A stretch of DNA of 64,000 nt from Loripinus fragilis (taxonomy: Eukaryota > Mollusca > Bivalvia > Lucinida > Lucinidae): assembly GCA_964019695.1 (NCBI GenBank), contig OZ026528.1:52544495-52608494 (forward strand), in the 5' to 3' direction. Of the stretch, positions 44,885-54,919 are shown in pieces; within the stretch, counting starts at the first letter, position 1, and each line of letters opens with the position of its first letter. The translations under genes were made by a program, and so were the position numbers. The notes under the pieces are model-generated. The model worked only from the letters and a program-made list of their open reading frames with translations, was not told the DNA's origin and ran no database searches.

Positions 44885-45235
44885 AAATATCAAGGTAAGG
44901 AAGAAGGCAAAGATCGGGCATTGACACAATTAAGTTATACACCTGACCCAAGACACCACATGGGAAAATGATGAAAACATAAGAAAACATCATAAATAAA
45001 GAGCCAAGAGACCAGTCCTTTCTCAGCAGGTGATCAAAAGGCTGCAACCAAAAAGCGAACGAACAGATGAGACAGTATAACAAAGACAAAACACAAAAAA
45101 CAAAAAGAGTCCACAAAAGTAGCACTGCATTGAAACGGTTAGTAAAAAATTACATGTTTAACGGTACCAACCACTTCCTTAACGTTGATGTGGATGTTTG
45201 GTTCGCATGAAAGATACCTAAGTTATCGATGAATC
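44885..45235 (+). repeat. Dispersed repeat family D, copy 4
   Basis: AAGGAAGAAGGCAAAGATCGGGC, CACCTGACCCAAGACACCA, GAGCCAAGAGACCAGTCC and ATGTTTGGTTCGCATGAAAG. It corresponds, reversed, to 36380-36780 over nearly the full length. Confidence 0.7.
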
Positions 45236-45724
45236 ATCTAGTTCATATAGACCAAGATATAACAAGAAGACTCAAGGGACCTGGATCGCTCACCTGAATC
45301 ATTGTGATGAGGACAGGATGTTAACCACAAAATATGAATCTCATTTCTCCAACACATAAGTCCATCTTGGGTATCACTCAGCCTTTTCAATTCACTAAGT
45401 TCAATCTGCACAATTGCAATGTCTGACCTTTTTTCCCAACCCAAGAGGTCAGGGGTGTGCATAAGGTCAAACATTTTACTTGCATGATGTCCTACACTTC
45501 TTTCCTTTTAAATTGATATGCAGCATTACCTTCTTCAGAAAAAAATGTTTTCACCTCATCCAGGGATCTTGGGTGTATGAAAGGGCAAAATATTTGCCAG
45601 CATTGCATTTTCTGCTTCATTCCCGTAAAGGACATGTAACGGTTTTGTATTACAAATGGCCCACTTTCACAGTAAAAATCGATTGTAAAGAAATCCCCCC
45701 CCCCCCGAAATATATTACCAGATC
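45236..45724. other. Bivalve-type repeat remnant, no gene
   Basis: 45540-45640 (CACCTCATCCAGGG, AAAATATTTGCCAGCAT, TGCTTCATTCCC) resembles 51370-51470. No supported gene. Confidence 0.45.
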
Positions 45725-46030
45725 AGGTGCGGATCCAGAGTGGGGATAAGGGGGTCCGGACCCCTGGAAAATCACAAGTCATATGGGTTTCTATAGAAAT
45801 TAGCATTTGAACCCCTCCCCCCCCCCAAGGAAAAAGTTGGACCCCCCTGGAAAATATTGTACCCTCTCTGGATCCTTGGACAAGTATTGTCTTCTCTGCA
45901 ACAAAACCATTGGACCCCCTCTGTTAACTGTAAAATAAGTTGAGGACAAAAAAAACGGTGTCCAGACTGTTTTCTGGCGGTCGGGCCTGGACCCCCCGCC
46001 CCACCCCGCCCCACCCCCCCCCCCTTCCCT
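45725..46030. mobile_element. GGATCC-type G/C-run repeat, copy 2
   Basis: GGTGCGGATCCAGAGTGGGG and GGGTCCGGACCCCTGGAAAAT are followed by CCCC runs and several TGGACCCCC words. The sequence is strongly C-rich, ending in a C-run at about 46012-46024. The glycine-rich minus-strand frames across it are artefacts. Confidence 0.65.
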
Positions 46031-46744
46031 TAAAATTTCCACAACTTAATTTCCTCATTTAAATGTATTTTTATAATAAATTTTGGGGTTAAATGCATGC
46101 CCTATCAACCACACTTAACACTAAGTCTGTGGTAAAACAAACACCCTTGTGCACTTCGTGACTCAATTACATACATGTCTGCATGCATGTAACAGAATAA
46201 AACTATTTCTCATATTACTGTGCATATAATTTTACACAATAAATTGGTATTTGCCAGTCGGTCCCTCATGCAGCATATACCGTAAAAAGGCTTTTCTTCA
46301 AATTTTATCTTGAAATGAACCATTCAATTTATGCTTATCAAAGCACTAAGAGTATTGATAATCACTGGAAAGACTTAAGGTTCTAGTCCGAAAATGTAAT
46401 TAAATAGACAAATTATCAAGCTCATATCAATACTATTTTTAAACAGTCTTTGAATATGTTGAGTTTTAAAGGCAAATACAACAACGTTTTAGTAAATGCG
46501 AGTCATATGGGAGAGAGAGAAAAATAAATGAGGGGCATATAAACAAAGATCGACGGAGAGAGTGGGTTGAAAGTTGAATATGCCTCCCCACTTCTTTAAC
46601 TGATACACAAATTTTTAGAGACAGTGTTTTGGTATATAAACGGTTTTTATGAAGACAGCTCACCGCTACTTTTGTTTTGGAATGGCTCATTGTCAAAACA
46701 TTGTCAAAATTGAAAATTACGTGATCATTCTTTGGAGCATGAGG
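46031..46744. other. No gene seen
   Basis: AT-rich, no supported ORF or repeat. Confidence 0.5.
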
Positions 46745-47640
46745 GATAATTATCCCAACGCTTTTTTAAAAAGGCGATGGGGATATTGCAATCGCCTTCG
46801 TCTGTCCGTCCGTCCGTCATGCTATCTTCTCCTAAAACATTGGGCGAAATTCAACCAAATTTTGTGTGTGAGTTGCTCACATGAATGGGGTGCGCAACTG
46901 CACATTTTTTAGCCCCGCCGCCTGGTGCCCTAGGGAGGGGCCAAAAGATTAAATATCATTAAATTTCAATTACAAAGTCAATTTCAAATATTTTTGACCA
47001 AACACTGTGTGTCTTCTCACAAATGAAAGATATAAAACATATCATACCGGATTTTCATTCCGTCGCCTGGGTCATGCCCCAGGGGTGGGACTTTGGGGAG
47101 GGTACAGGGGGGTTGGGGGTCAAAAAAAAATATCCCCAAATTCAACCAAATTTGGTGTGTGAGTTACTCAATGACTGGCACCTGCAAAGGCGTAATTTTT
47201 TGGGGTCCCCACACCCTGGGGACCTGGGGAGGGCCAAAGGGTCAAATATTATTAAATTTCAATTACAAAGTCAATTTCAAATATTTTTAAACCAAACTTT
47301 TGTGTGTGTCTTCTCACATATGAAAGATATAAAACATATCAGACAGTATTTTCATTCCATCGCCTGGGTCATGCTTTCGGTGCTGGGGGGTCAAAAATTA
47401 AATTTTCTGAACATAGTCATGTTGCATATCAAATTAAAAAAGGATGATCAGAGGACCAGGATACACTGGACAGTTTTACCCTAGAATCAAACTGGTGACC
47501 TTCAGGTGGGGTTAAAAGGTAAAATACCATTAGATTTCTTCGAGACTGTGGGAATTTGCGATGGTGCGCCATCAAATGTGTTCTAGTTAAATCAATTATT
47601 GGTACTCTCTCATTACAAGGTAGACACCATTTAATGTTGC
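46745..47640 (+). repeat. CCGT-headed tandem repeat, about 293 bp period
   Basis: A GTCCGTCCGTCCGTC head lies near 46801. CAACCAAATTTTGTGTGTGAGTT near 46854 recurs near 47146 (CAACCAAATTTGGTGTGTGAGTT). AATTTCAATTACAAAGTCAATT, TGTGTCTTCTCACA.ATGAAAG and TTTTCATTCC.TCGCCTGGGTCATGC also recur once. ORFs spanning it follow the repeat. Confidence 0.75.
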
Positions 47641-49360
47641 CATACATTGTGAGTTAGGAATGGAAAGTATATAACATTAGATGGAGTTGTACCCCACCCA
47701 CTTAATAAAGGTATGTGACCCTGCAGGTGATCTTGGAATTTAGGCCAATGCTACCTAAGCCTGGTCATTCATTAAGGTCTTTCCTGCTGTATCTGTGTAA
47801 GTTTGGTCAAACGCTGGCCATTAGTTAAAATGATAGAGTACAGACAAGCTTTTTCGCAGAGTTGTATATAATCTTCGTGACCATGAAAATTAGGTCAATG
47901 CCCCAGTTAAGTATCTGTGCAAGTTTGATAAAATACATCTAACGGTTCTTAATTAGAGCACAGTCAAAAAGCTACATCACATCACAGCACAGATATCAGA
48001 ATCATTTAATATTCCACAATTTCGAAAGAACTGTGTCAGTTTGTCAGTAATTATGTTAAAGTGGGGTTATTTAAACAAAAGGTAGCTGATGTGATGTAAT
48101 GCAAACGATCAGCTTATATTGTAATGGAATGTCAAAGTTAACACCTTGCTATAGTTATTGAAGCAAGTAACTTCTCATGTATATATAATATATATAGGTG
48201 GCACAGATATTGTCGTCAAGTAAATCAATGTATTTTTTTTCTTTTTTCCGTTTCATTCCAATGTAATTTATACAAGAATGCGCGTACAACACAATAGTCA
48301 ATGGTCTGAATGCAAACGCCACAAACATTTTATTCATAATTAGAGTTTAATGCACTTTTAATGCAAACTTACTATTTTTGTGCACAATATCTGTGCTAAA
48401 CTGTTTGTTACCTAAATATACATCGCTCTAGTGAAGTATTTGCAAACAAAATGCAGTACATATGCAGCAACCACTATCTGCAGATGGTAAATATTCACTA
48501 GCACCAGCAAACACAAATACGTCGAACGTTAAATGATCAAAATACTCTATTTTAGACGTTCATTCACCTTTACCAAAACTAAATTTAGGCTGTTCAAACG
48601 GTTCTGAGATCCCTGCTATGACGGAAGTTGTCACCCTTGAAATAGTTGTAGCTGCCACAAATGCTTGAAACATAGCTAAGTGTTTAATGATCTACGTTAT
48701 TGCTCTACGTCACAGTCAGCAATATTTCAGTCATCATGACGTTTTCCTCGGTTGAACACGTACTAAACAATAAAGATGAAGTGTCTTGCACAATGACACA
48801 AAACCACAAAACATATGATTCTTCGGGATTGGGAACTGCGATCTCTTAGACAGATGTCTGTGAGGCCAAGACACTTTAGTTGTCTTATAATAAGTAAGTG
48901 ATATAGACCACAGAGCTATCACGATTGTTGAATATCTGCGCCGGGACATGCGTAAAATATGGAGCCAATATGCATTCTGTACATGCAACCTATGATCGCC
49001 TGCTATGATAATGACCATGATCTTGACTGAAAATTTATTCTACATGTTCTTCTACATTGGTGCACATTTATGTGACTTAAATACCAATCTAGCAAATAAG
49101 GTTGCGCATGTAATGCGTTTAACATATGCACGCTGTTGTGCATGTCCTACATATTACATGTATATGAATAAACAGGAATATGTTTGTTTGCGCTGGAGAT
49201 TAACTTGGAAAACACGATAAAACACTAATAGCATTAAATATTCAATATATATTACACCTGAAAAACACATCTCATCAAGATAATCTAAAACATAGTCATG
49301 ACGATTATAAACACACACATGTTTAGTATCATGTTTGAGGTCAGTTTACTTTTGCATCTT
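47641..49360. other. Repeat tail and gene-poor DNA
   Basis: 47641-47960 resembles the tail modules of the CCGT-headed repeats (TTTCCTGCTGTATCTGTG, AAGTTTGGTCAAACGCTGG). From 47960 to 49360 no gene is supported. A 13 bp inverted pair (GCACAGATATTGT, 48201-48213 and 48384-48396) could mark a small foldback but the spacing and lack of other support make it weak. Confidence 0.45.
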
Positions 49361-51227
49361 TTAGCGACGGCATATGCAACCACGTGAATTAAAGTTTCCC
49401 ACTAGTGTTTATCAACAGAGGTTTGTTCATTCATGAACAAACCTCTATTTATACATACTATTAAGAAACTTTAATTTATGAACAAACCTCTGTTGATACA
49501 CACTAGTGAGAAACTTTAATTTATGAACAAACCTCTGTTGATACACACTAGTGAGACACTCTTCATGAACAAACCTCTGTTGATACAAACTATTGAGCTA
49601 CTCTTCATGAACAAACCTCTGTTGATACACACTAGTCAGAAACTCTTCATGAACAAACCTCTGATGATACACACTAGTGAGAAACTCTTCATGAACAAAC
49701 CTCTGATGATACGCACTAGTGAGAAACTCTTTATGAACAAACCTCTGATGATACACACTAGTGAGAAACTCTTCATGAACAAACCTCTGTTGATACACAC
49801 TAATGAGAAACTCTTCATGAACAAACCTCTGATGATACACACTAGTAGGAAATTCTTCATGAACAAACCTCTGTTGATACACACTAGTTGAGAAACTCTT
49901 CATGAACAAACCTCTGTTGATACACACTAGTGAGAAACTCTTTATGAACAAACCTCTGATGATACACACTAGTGAATAACTCTTCATGAACAAACCTCTG
50001 TTGATACATCCTAGAAACAAACTCTTTATAAATAAACTTCTGTTGATACACACTAGTGAGAAACTTTAATGAACAAACCTCTGTTGATACACACTAAGAG
50101 AAACTCTTCATGAACAAACCTCTGATGATACACACTAGTAAGAAACTCTTCATGAACAAACCTCTGTTGATACACATTAGTGAGAAACTCTTCATGGACA
50201 AACCTCTGTTGATACACACTAGTGAGAAACGTTAATGAACAAACCTCTGTTGATACACACTAGTGAGAAACTCTTCATGAACAAACCTCTGATGATACAC
50301 ACTAGTGAGAAACTCTTCATGAACAAACCTCTGTTGATACACACTAGTGAGAAACTCTTCATGAACAAACCTCTGTTGATACACACTAGTGAGAAACCTT
50401 AATGAACAAACCTCTGTTGATACACACTAGTGAGAAACTTTAATAACAAACCTCTGTTGTTACACACTAGTGAGAAACTCTTCATGAACAAACCTCTGAT
50501 GATACACACTAGTGAGAAACTCTTCATGAACAAACCTCTGATGATACACACTAGTGAAACTCTTCATGAACAAACCTTTGTTGATACAAACTAGTGAGAA
50601 ACTCTTCATGAACAAACCTCTGATGATACACTCTAGTGAGAAATTCTTCATGAAAAAACCTCAGATGAAACACACTAGTGAGAAACTCTTCATGAACAGA
50701 CCTCTGTTGATACACACTAGTGAGAAACTCTTCATGAACAAACCTCTGTTGATACAAACCAGTGAGAAACTCTTCATGAACAAAACCTCTGTTGATACAC
50801 ACTAGTGAGAAACTCTTCATGAACAAAACCTCTGTTGATACAAACAAGTGAGAAACTTTAATGAACAGACCTCTGTTGATACAGACTAGTGAGAAACTCT
50901 TCATGAACAAACCTATGATGATACACACTAGTGAGAAACTCTTCATGAACAAACCTCTGTTGATACAAACTAGTGAGAAACTCTTCATGAACAAACCTCT
51001 GTTGATACAAACTAGTGAGAAACTCTTGATGAACAAACCTATGATGATACACACTAGTGAGAAACTCTTCATGAACAGACCTCTGTTAATACACACTAGT
51101 GTGAAACTCTTCATGAACAAACCTCTGTTGATACAAACTTGTGAGAAACTCTTCATGAACATACCTCTGTTGATACACACTAGTGAGAAACTTTAATCCA
51201 CGTGGTTGCATCTATGCCGTCGCTTAA
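49361..51227. mobile_element. TIR element whose interior is a 42 bp tandem array
   Basis: The left end (49361-49430) and right end (51155-51227) are inverted copies over about 70 bp: AGCGACGGCAT, GCAACCACGTG, ATTAAAGTTTC, CACTAGTG, ATCAACAGAGGTTTGTTCAT. The inner 42-45 bp of the right arm is exactly the repeat unit that fills the space between, all in the right-arm orientation. The junction near 49425-49440 is a head-to-head palindrome (GTTTGTTCAT, TC, ATGAACAAAC). It looks like a foldback/MITE whose right arm was tandemly amplified. No flanking duplication could be fixed. Confidence 0.8.
49431..51196 (+). repeat. 42 bp minisatellite, about 42 units
   Basis: The unit reads ATGAACAAACCTCTGTTGAT, then ACACACTAGTGAGAAACTCTTC. 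Variants are CTGATGAT, ACAAAC and CTTTAA. The period is 14 codons, so stop-free runs appear in several frames on both strands (for example MNKPLLIHTSEKLF repeated). These are not genes: no flanking coding sequence, and reading length depends only on unit purity. Confidence 0.92.
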
Positions 51228-51509
51228 TTATAACATACTAATGTAAAAGGGCAACGATCAAACTACATAATATTTAAATTCCAGCCAAATTCATCGTGGG
51301 CAAAAAACGGCCAAACCAATACACGTCGTTTGATATGCAACAGGAAAAGTTTCAGAAAAGAAAAAAAATGACCTCTTTACCCCACCCCAGGGTTGAGAGT
51401 TTCTGTAAGGACAAAATATTTGCTAGCATGTTAATGTATGCTTTATTCCCTTTAATCTGATATGCAGCATGAACATATTCTGTAAAAGTTGACATTATAT
51501 AAGCCTTTG

Positions 51510-52070
51510 TCACCCCTGCGACGGGGGTCCATTTGGTGATGCTACATACCAAATATCAAGGTTCAAGGCCTTGTGGTTTCAGACAAGAATATTTTTTCAT
51601 GCTTTCCCCATAAAAAAAATATGTAAAACCTGTGACTCCAGGGCGAGGCCAATTTTGACCCAAGGGGCATAATTTGAACAAACTTGGTAAAGGTCTACTT
51701 GGTAATGCTACATACCAAATGTATAGACTCTAGGTCTTACCAAATGTATAGACTCTAGGTCTAGAGGTTTCAGACAAGAAGATTTTTTCACGTTTTCCCT
51801 ATATAAGCCTATGTAAAACATGTTACTCCTAGGGCAGGGCCATTTTAGCCTCAGGGGCATAATTTTGACAAAGTTGGTAGAGGTCCACTAGATAATGCTA
51901 CATGCCAAATATCAAGTCTCTAGGTTTTGTGGTTTCAGACAAGAAGATTTGTTAAAGTTTTCATCTGGAAAATCTATTTTAGCATGTGTGACCTAGATAT
52001 GCAACGGACCAGAACCAATTGAACAACTATTAAAAATGTCAAACTCCAGCCAGTAGTTTAGGAGATGTCG
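51510..52070 (+). repeat. 165 bp tandem family, second array, about 3 units plus tail
   Basis: GGTTTCAGACAAGAA near 51581, 51767 and 51930; GATGCTACATACCAAATATC and GGGGCATAATTTGAACAAAC between them. A local duplication of ACCAAATGTATAGACTCTAGGTCT occurs at 51714-51761. The tail GTGACCTAGATATGCAACGGACC matches the tail at 22558. Confidence 0.8.
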
Positions 52071-52071
52071 T

Positions 52072-52660
52072 ATAAACTTACACTTATTTTCGTGCTAAAA
52101 CAATATGAGGTGAAACATTTTTCAGTGATAAATCCTTAACATTTCTACCTGTAACACTTGTTTCCGTACTCAAACAATATGAGGAAAACATTTTCCAGTG
52201 ATAATAAATCCATAACATTTCTACCTGTTATTAGGTGGCAGCTGAACTGCCACCCTCTTCGGTATAAACTGTCGTACTAATACAATATGAGGTAAACATT
52301 TCCAGTGATAAATCCAAATCATTTCTACCTGTTATTAGATGGCAATTGAAATGCAACTCCTTTTGGTTTAAGTTTACACTTATTTTCGTACTCAAATGAT
52401 TTAAGGTGTACTATTTTCCAGTGATAAATCCTAACATTTCTACCTGTTATTAGGAGGCAGCTGAACTGCCACCCATTTTCGTATAAAATATGAGGTAAAA
52501 CATTTTCGAGTGGTAAATCTTAAATTCTTCTACGTGTTATTATGTGACAGGTGAACTGCTACCCCTTTTGGTATAAACTTACACTTATGTTCGTACCAAA
52601 ACAATATGTGATGAAACATTTTCCAATGATGAATACTTTACATTTCTACCTGATATTGTT
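52072..52660 (-). repeat. Tandem array of a reversed repeat A segment, about 110 bp period
   Basis: CCAGTGATAAATCCTAACATTTCTACCTGTTATTAGG.GGCAGCTGAACTGCCACCC-type blocks recur about six times; each is the reverse complement of roughly 250-360 of repeat A (ACAGGTAGAAAT, TTTATCACTGGAAAAT). The copies are diverged and uneven in length. Confidence 0.7.
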
Positions 52661-53132
52661 GTTGTTGTAATCTGGATCGTTACAATCAAATAAACATTGC
52701 TTTTAAATTAATTGTAATGTTACACAAGGATCAGTTGCAATTCTTCTGTTTATAATTTCTGAAATTTACGCTATTTACAGTGTAGGATAAACCCCAACAC
52801 GAAAAAATATGGGTTTCCAACAAAATCAAGATCAGATTGCATAGGGTTAATCAGTTTTGTTGCCAATGTCAAGCTGTAAGGTCATCTGATAAATAAAATA
52901 GGCTTAAGTCAAAAGCCTTAGTTTGTCATCATTTTTGATAAGTACTATAATCTCCAGTTTCCCAGGGAGCAGTTCTAGAGGCTTTCACTATATAAACAAT
53001 TCATCTTGTAATTTTGAAGAGAAATGACATAAATAACCAGTTGACTTACTAGAATTTGGTGTTTGTCTTCTAAGTTGTGTTGTATTCGTCGCATCGTTAC
53101 TATAAACCACATCATAGTGAACAAGCTCTCTT
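52661..53132. other. No gene seen
   Basis: AT-rich spacer. The first 60 bp still resembles repeat A (TAATCTGGATCGTTACAATC). Confidence 0.45.
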
Positions 53133-53136
53133 TTAA

Positions 53137-53292
53137 CCCTTAAAGCGGCAATCACAGCAGCAGACGACAAATTTTGCTACATATTTCTTAATTTTCGAAT
53201 AAAATAAGGTATGATATTTCATTAGAATCGTCTGATTGTTATTTTTGGAAAAAAAAAACAGCAAAATTTGAAATAGTCGTCTGCTTTAATGT
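53137..53292. mobile_element. piggyBac-like MITE, copy 2 (degraded right end)
   Basis: TTAA (53133-53136) is followed by CCCTTAAAGCGGCAATCACAG, GCAGCAGACGACAAATTT, TTAATTTTCGA.AAAA and AGTCGTCTGCTTTAA, matching 17949-18149. The right terminus has lost the GGCGCTTTAAGGG end, though TTAA follows at 53293-53296. Confidence 0.65.
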
Positions 53293-53749
53293 TTAACATA
53301 TATTATGTCTGCTGTAATCGATATCTTTTTTTAAAAAATAAACATGACTTATAAAACATGAAATTATGTCAACTTTGTATACACAGGTGTGTTATATATA
53401 AAAATAACGTGTTCCTGTGCATTCGGACTAGTCTCTTAGATGTGGAAACGCAGATTCGCGTGAAGTCGTTAATGGTAAATATTCTACCCAGCCAGCGCAT
53501 ACAGCCTCAGTCTAGATTGGTTCCCCACGTTGATAAAGCTCCACTTCCGCTACGCATATAACGTTTGGTAACTAGTAATTTTTTACAAGTAAAGAATCCT
53601 ACTCATCCGACTGCGCATGCTCTAGAAAAGATTTTCCAACACAAACTTCAGTATTTTTTCAGTTACTATAATTTGATAATTAAGTTAAAGAAAAAATATA
53701 AACTCACAGAACAAAATAAACTTAATTAAACGGCTTGTTTAAAAAATGA

Positions 53750-54096
53750 ACTTTATGTCAAGGGTATTTTCCAATACACGTCACTCATGACGTCAGTGTG
53801 TATGCGATACGTAGGCGCAATGGCGGCTAGTTGTTACCTGTCTTAATATGCCATTCTCGCGAGACCTGACGATACCTCATCTAGATCTCTCGCATTTCGC
53901 CCTTTGCATCATGGGTAACTAGCGATATTTGGCTAGTTCCGTTCAATTCTCGCACTCCGATAGTGACAAAATTTATTGTTAAAAATAGCAAAAAGTTAAA
54001 TTTTTGACAGTTTATAATTTCTCTTTTAGTCGATATTTTCTGGATGTAAAGCCCTGAGTCATGCAAGCAGTGGCCGCATAATACATTTTAATAAAA
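53750..54096 (+). promoter_or_regulatory. CpG-rich promoter-like region
   Basis: This stretch is much richer in CpG than its surroundings. It has a perfect CRE (TGACGTCA, 53788-53795) inside an imperfect palindrome, the palindromic promoter element TCTCGCGAGA (53855-53864), a CATCATGGGTAACT word, and two ATGGCGGC words (about 53819 and at the start codon). AANATGGCGGC over a start codon is a known YY1-type arrangement. There is no TATA box. It lies directly upstream of the first-exon candidate at 54097. Inferred housekeeping-type promoter. Confidence 0.6.
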
Positions 54097-54138
54097 ATGG
54101 CGGCTCATTCCCAGTGTGCACCGAGCGAAAGGCGACAG
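54097..54138 (+). CDS. Probable first coding exon, 14 codons, gene unknown
   Basis: ATG at 54097 sits in AAAATGG, a good start context. Fourteen codons (beginning Met-Ala-Ala-His-Ser) end in CAG, followed directly by GTGAGTAT, a textbook 5' splice site at 54139, so the intron would be phase 0. Upstream DNA has promoter features (CRE, TCTCGCGAGA, CpG richness). The encoded peptide is too short to identify. No matching second exon was seen in the remaining 760 bp before the satellite begins, so later exons, if they exist, lie beyond the satellite and the window. It could instead be a retained promoter/exon fragment. Confidence 0.5.
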
Positions 54139-54509
54139 GTGAGTATGTGCTAGCATTCGTCCTGTCCGCGACAATGTTAATATGCTGACAAGCTATTAAA
54201 GGGAGAGAACCAGTCTAAGCCTCAGTCACAGTCGGTCCACCAGGGAATGACGTTTCGCTGGATAACCGATAAGGACCTGCCTTTATAGGGAAGGGGATAA
54301 TGACAACTGTCCCCGCATGGTGCGTTTCTGCGCATGCGTCATTTGTTTTTAAAATAGACAGCCAAAAACCCAAATGTCTATTAATAGCGCTTAACAAGAT
54401 GCAGCTTTTAAAAAAGATAAGACTTTATGTAGAGGTCATATTTTAAGATGCCTGAAATGAGGATGGATGCCTCTATGGAGGCTTAATGTAAATAATCGCC
54501 ATCCAGGAA

Positions 54510-54690
54510 TTTTCGTCAGGGGGGCCCAGGTCAGGCTGGCAATAAAAAGCTCTGACAACGTGTCCAACTTTTTCCAGGGGGGAGGGGGGTCCAATTGCTT
54601 ATTCCCTATAGAAACCCATATAATTTGTGATTTTCCAGGGGGGGGGGGGGTCCGGACCCCCTGCCCCCCCCCTCTGGATCCGCACTTGAT
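54510..54690. mobile_element. GGATCC-type G/C-run repeat, copy 3
   Basis: GGGTCCGGACCCCCTGCC and CCCTCTGGATCCGCAC are preceded by CCAGGGGGGAGGGGGGTCC and TATAGAAACCCATAT, in the opposite orientation to 45725-46030. It lies in what would be the first intron of the candidate gene. Confidence 0.65.
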
Positions 54691-54919
54691 CGCACATCAT
54701 TTCTTACAATGTGCCCCGACCTCAATCCTCCATTTAGACTCAGATCAGCCTGTGCGTATGTGCAGTTGTAAACGTATCAGCGTATTTGATATTTCCTTTA
54801 TGAAGATGACATTCACAAGCGCTAATTTCTTTAACTATGACCAGACGATGGCTATCACCTGCACATATATTATATAAGGCTAGCCTGTAAACATGTCCTA
54901 ATTCCTGTAATAGAATGAA

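Noticed and set aside
45772..46042. Glycine-rich minus-strand frames
   Set aside because: Translation of C/G runs in the GGATCC-type repeat.
47023..47484. 153-codon plus-strand frame
   Set aside because: Lies in the 293 bp tandem repeat; the peptide itself repeats with the DNA.
48201..48396. Foldback element with GCACAGATATTGT ends
   Set aside because: Only 13 bp pair, no extension or second copy; may be chance in AT-rich DNA.
49523..51196. Several long open frames giving repetitive proteins on both strands
   Set aside because: They follow the 42 bp (14-codon) tandem repeat. There is no flanking coding sequence, and the open frames on the two strands overlap.
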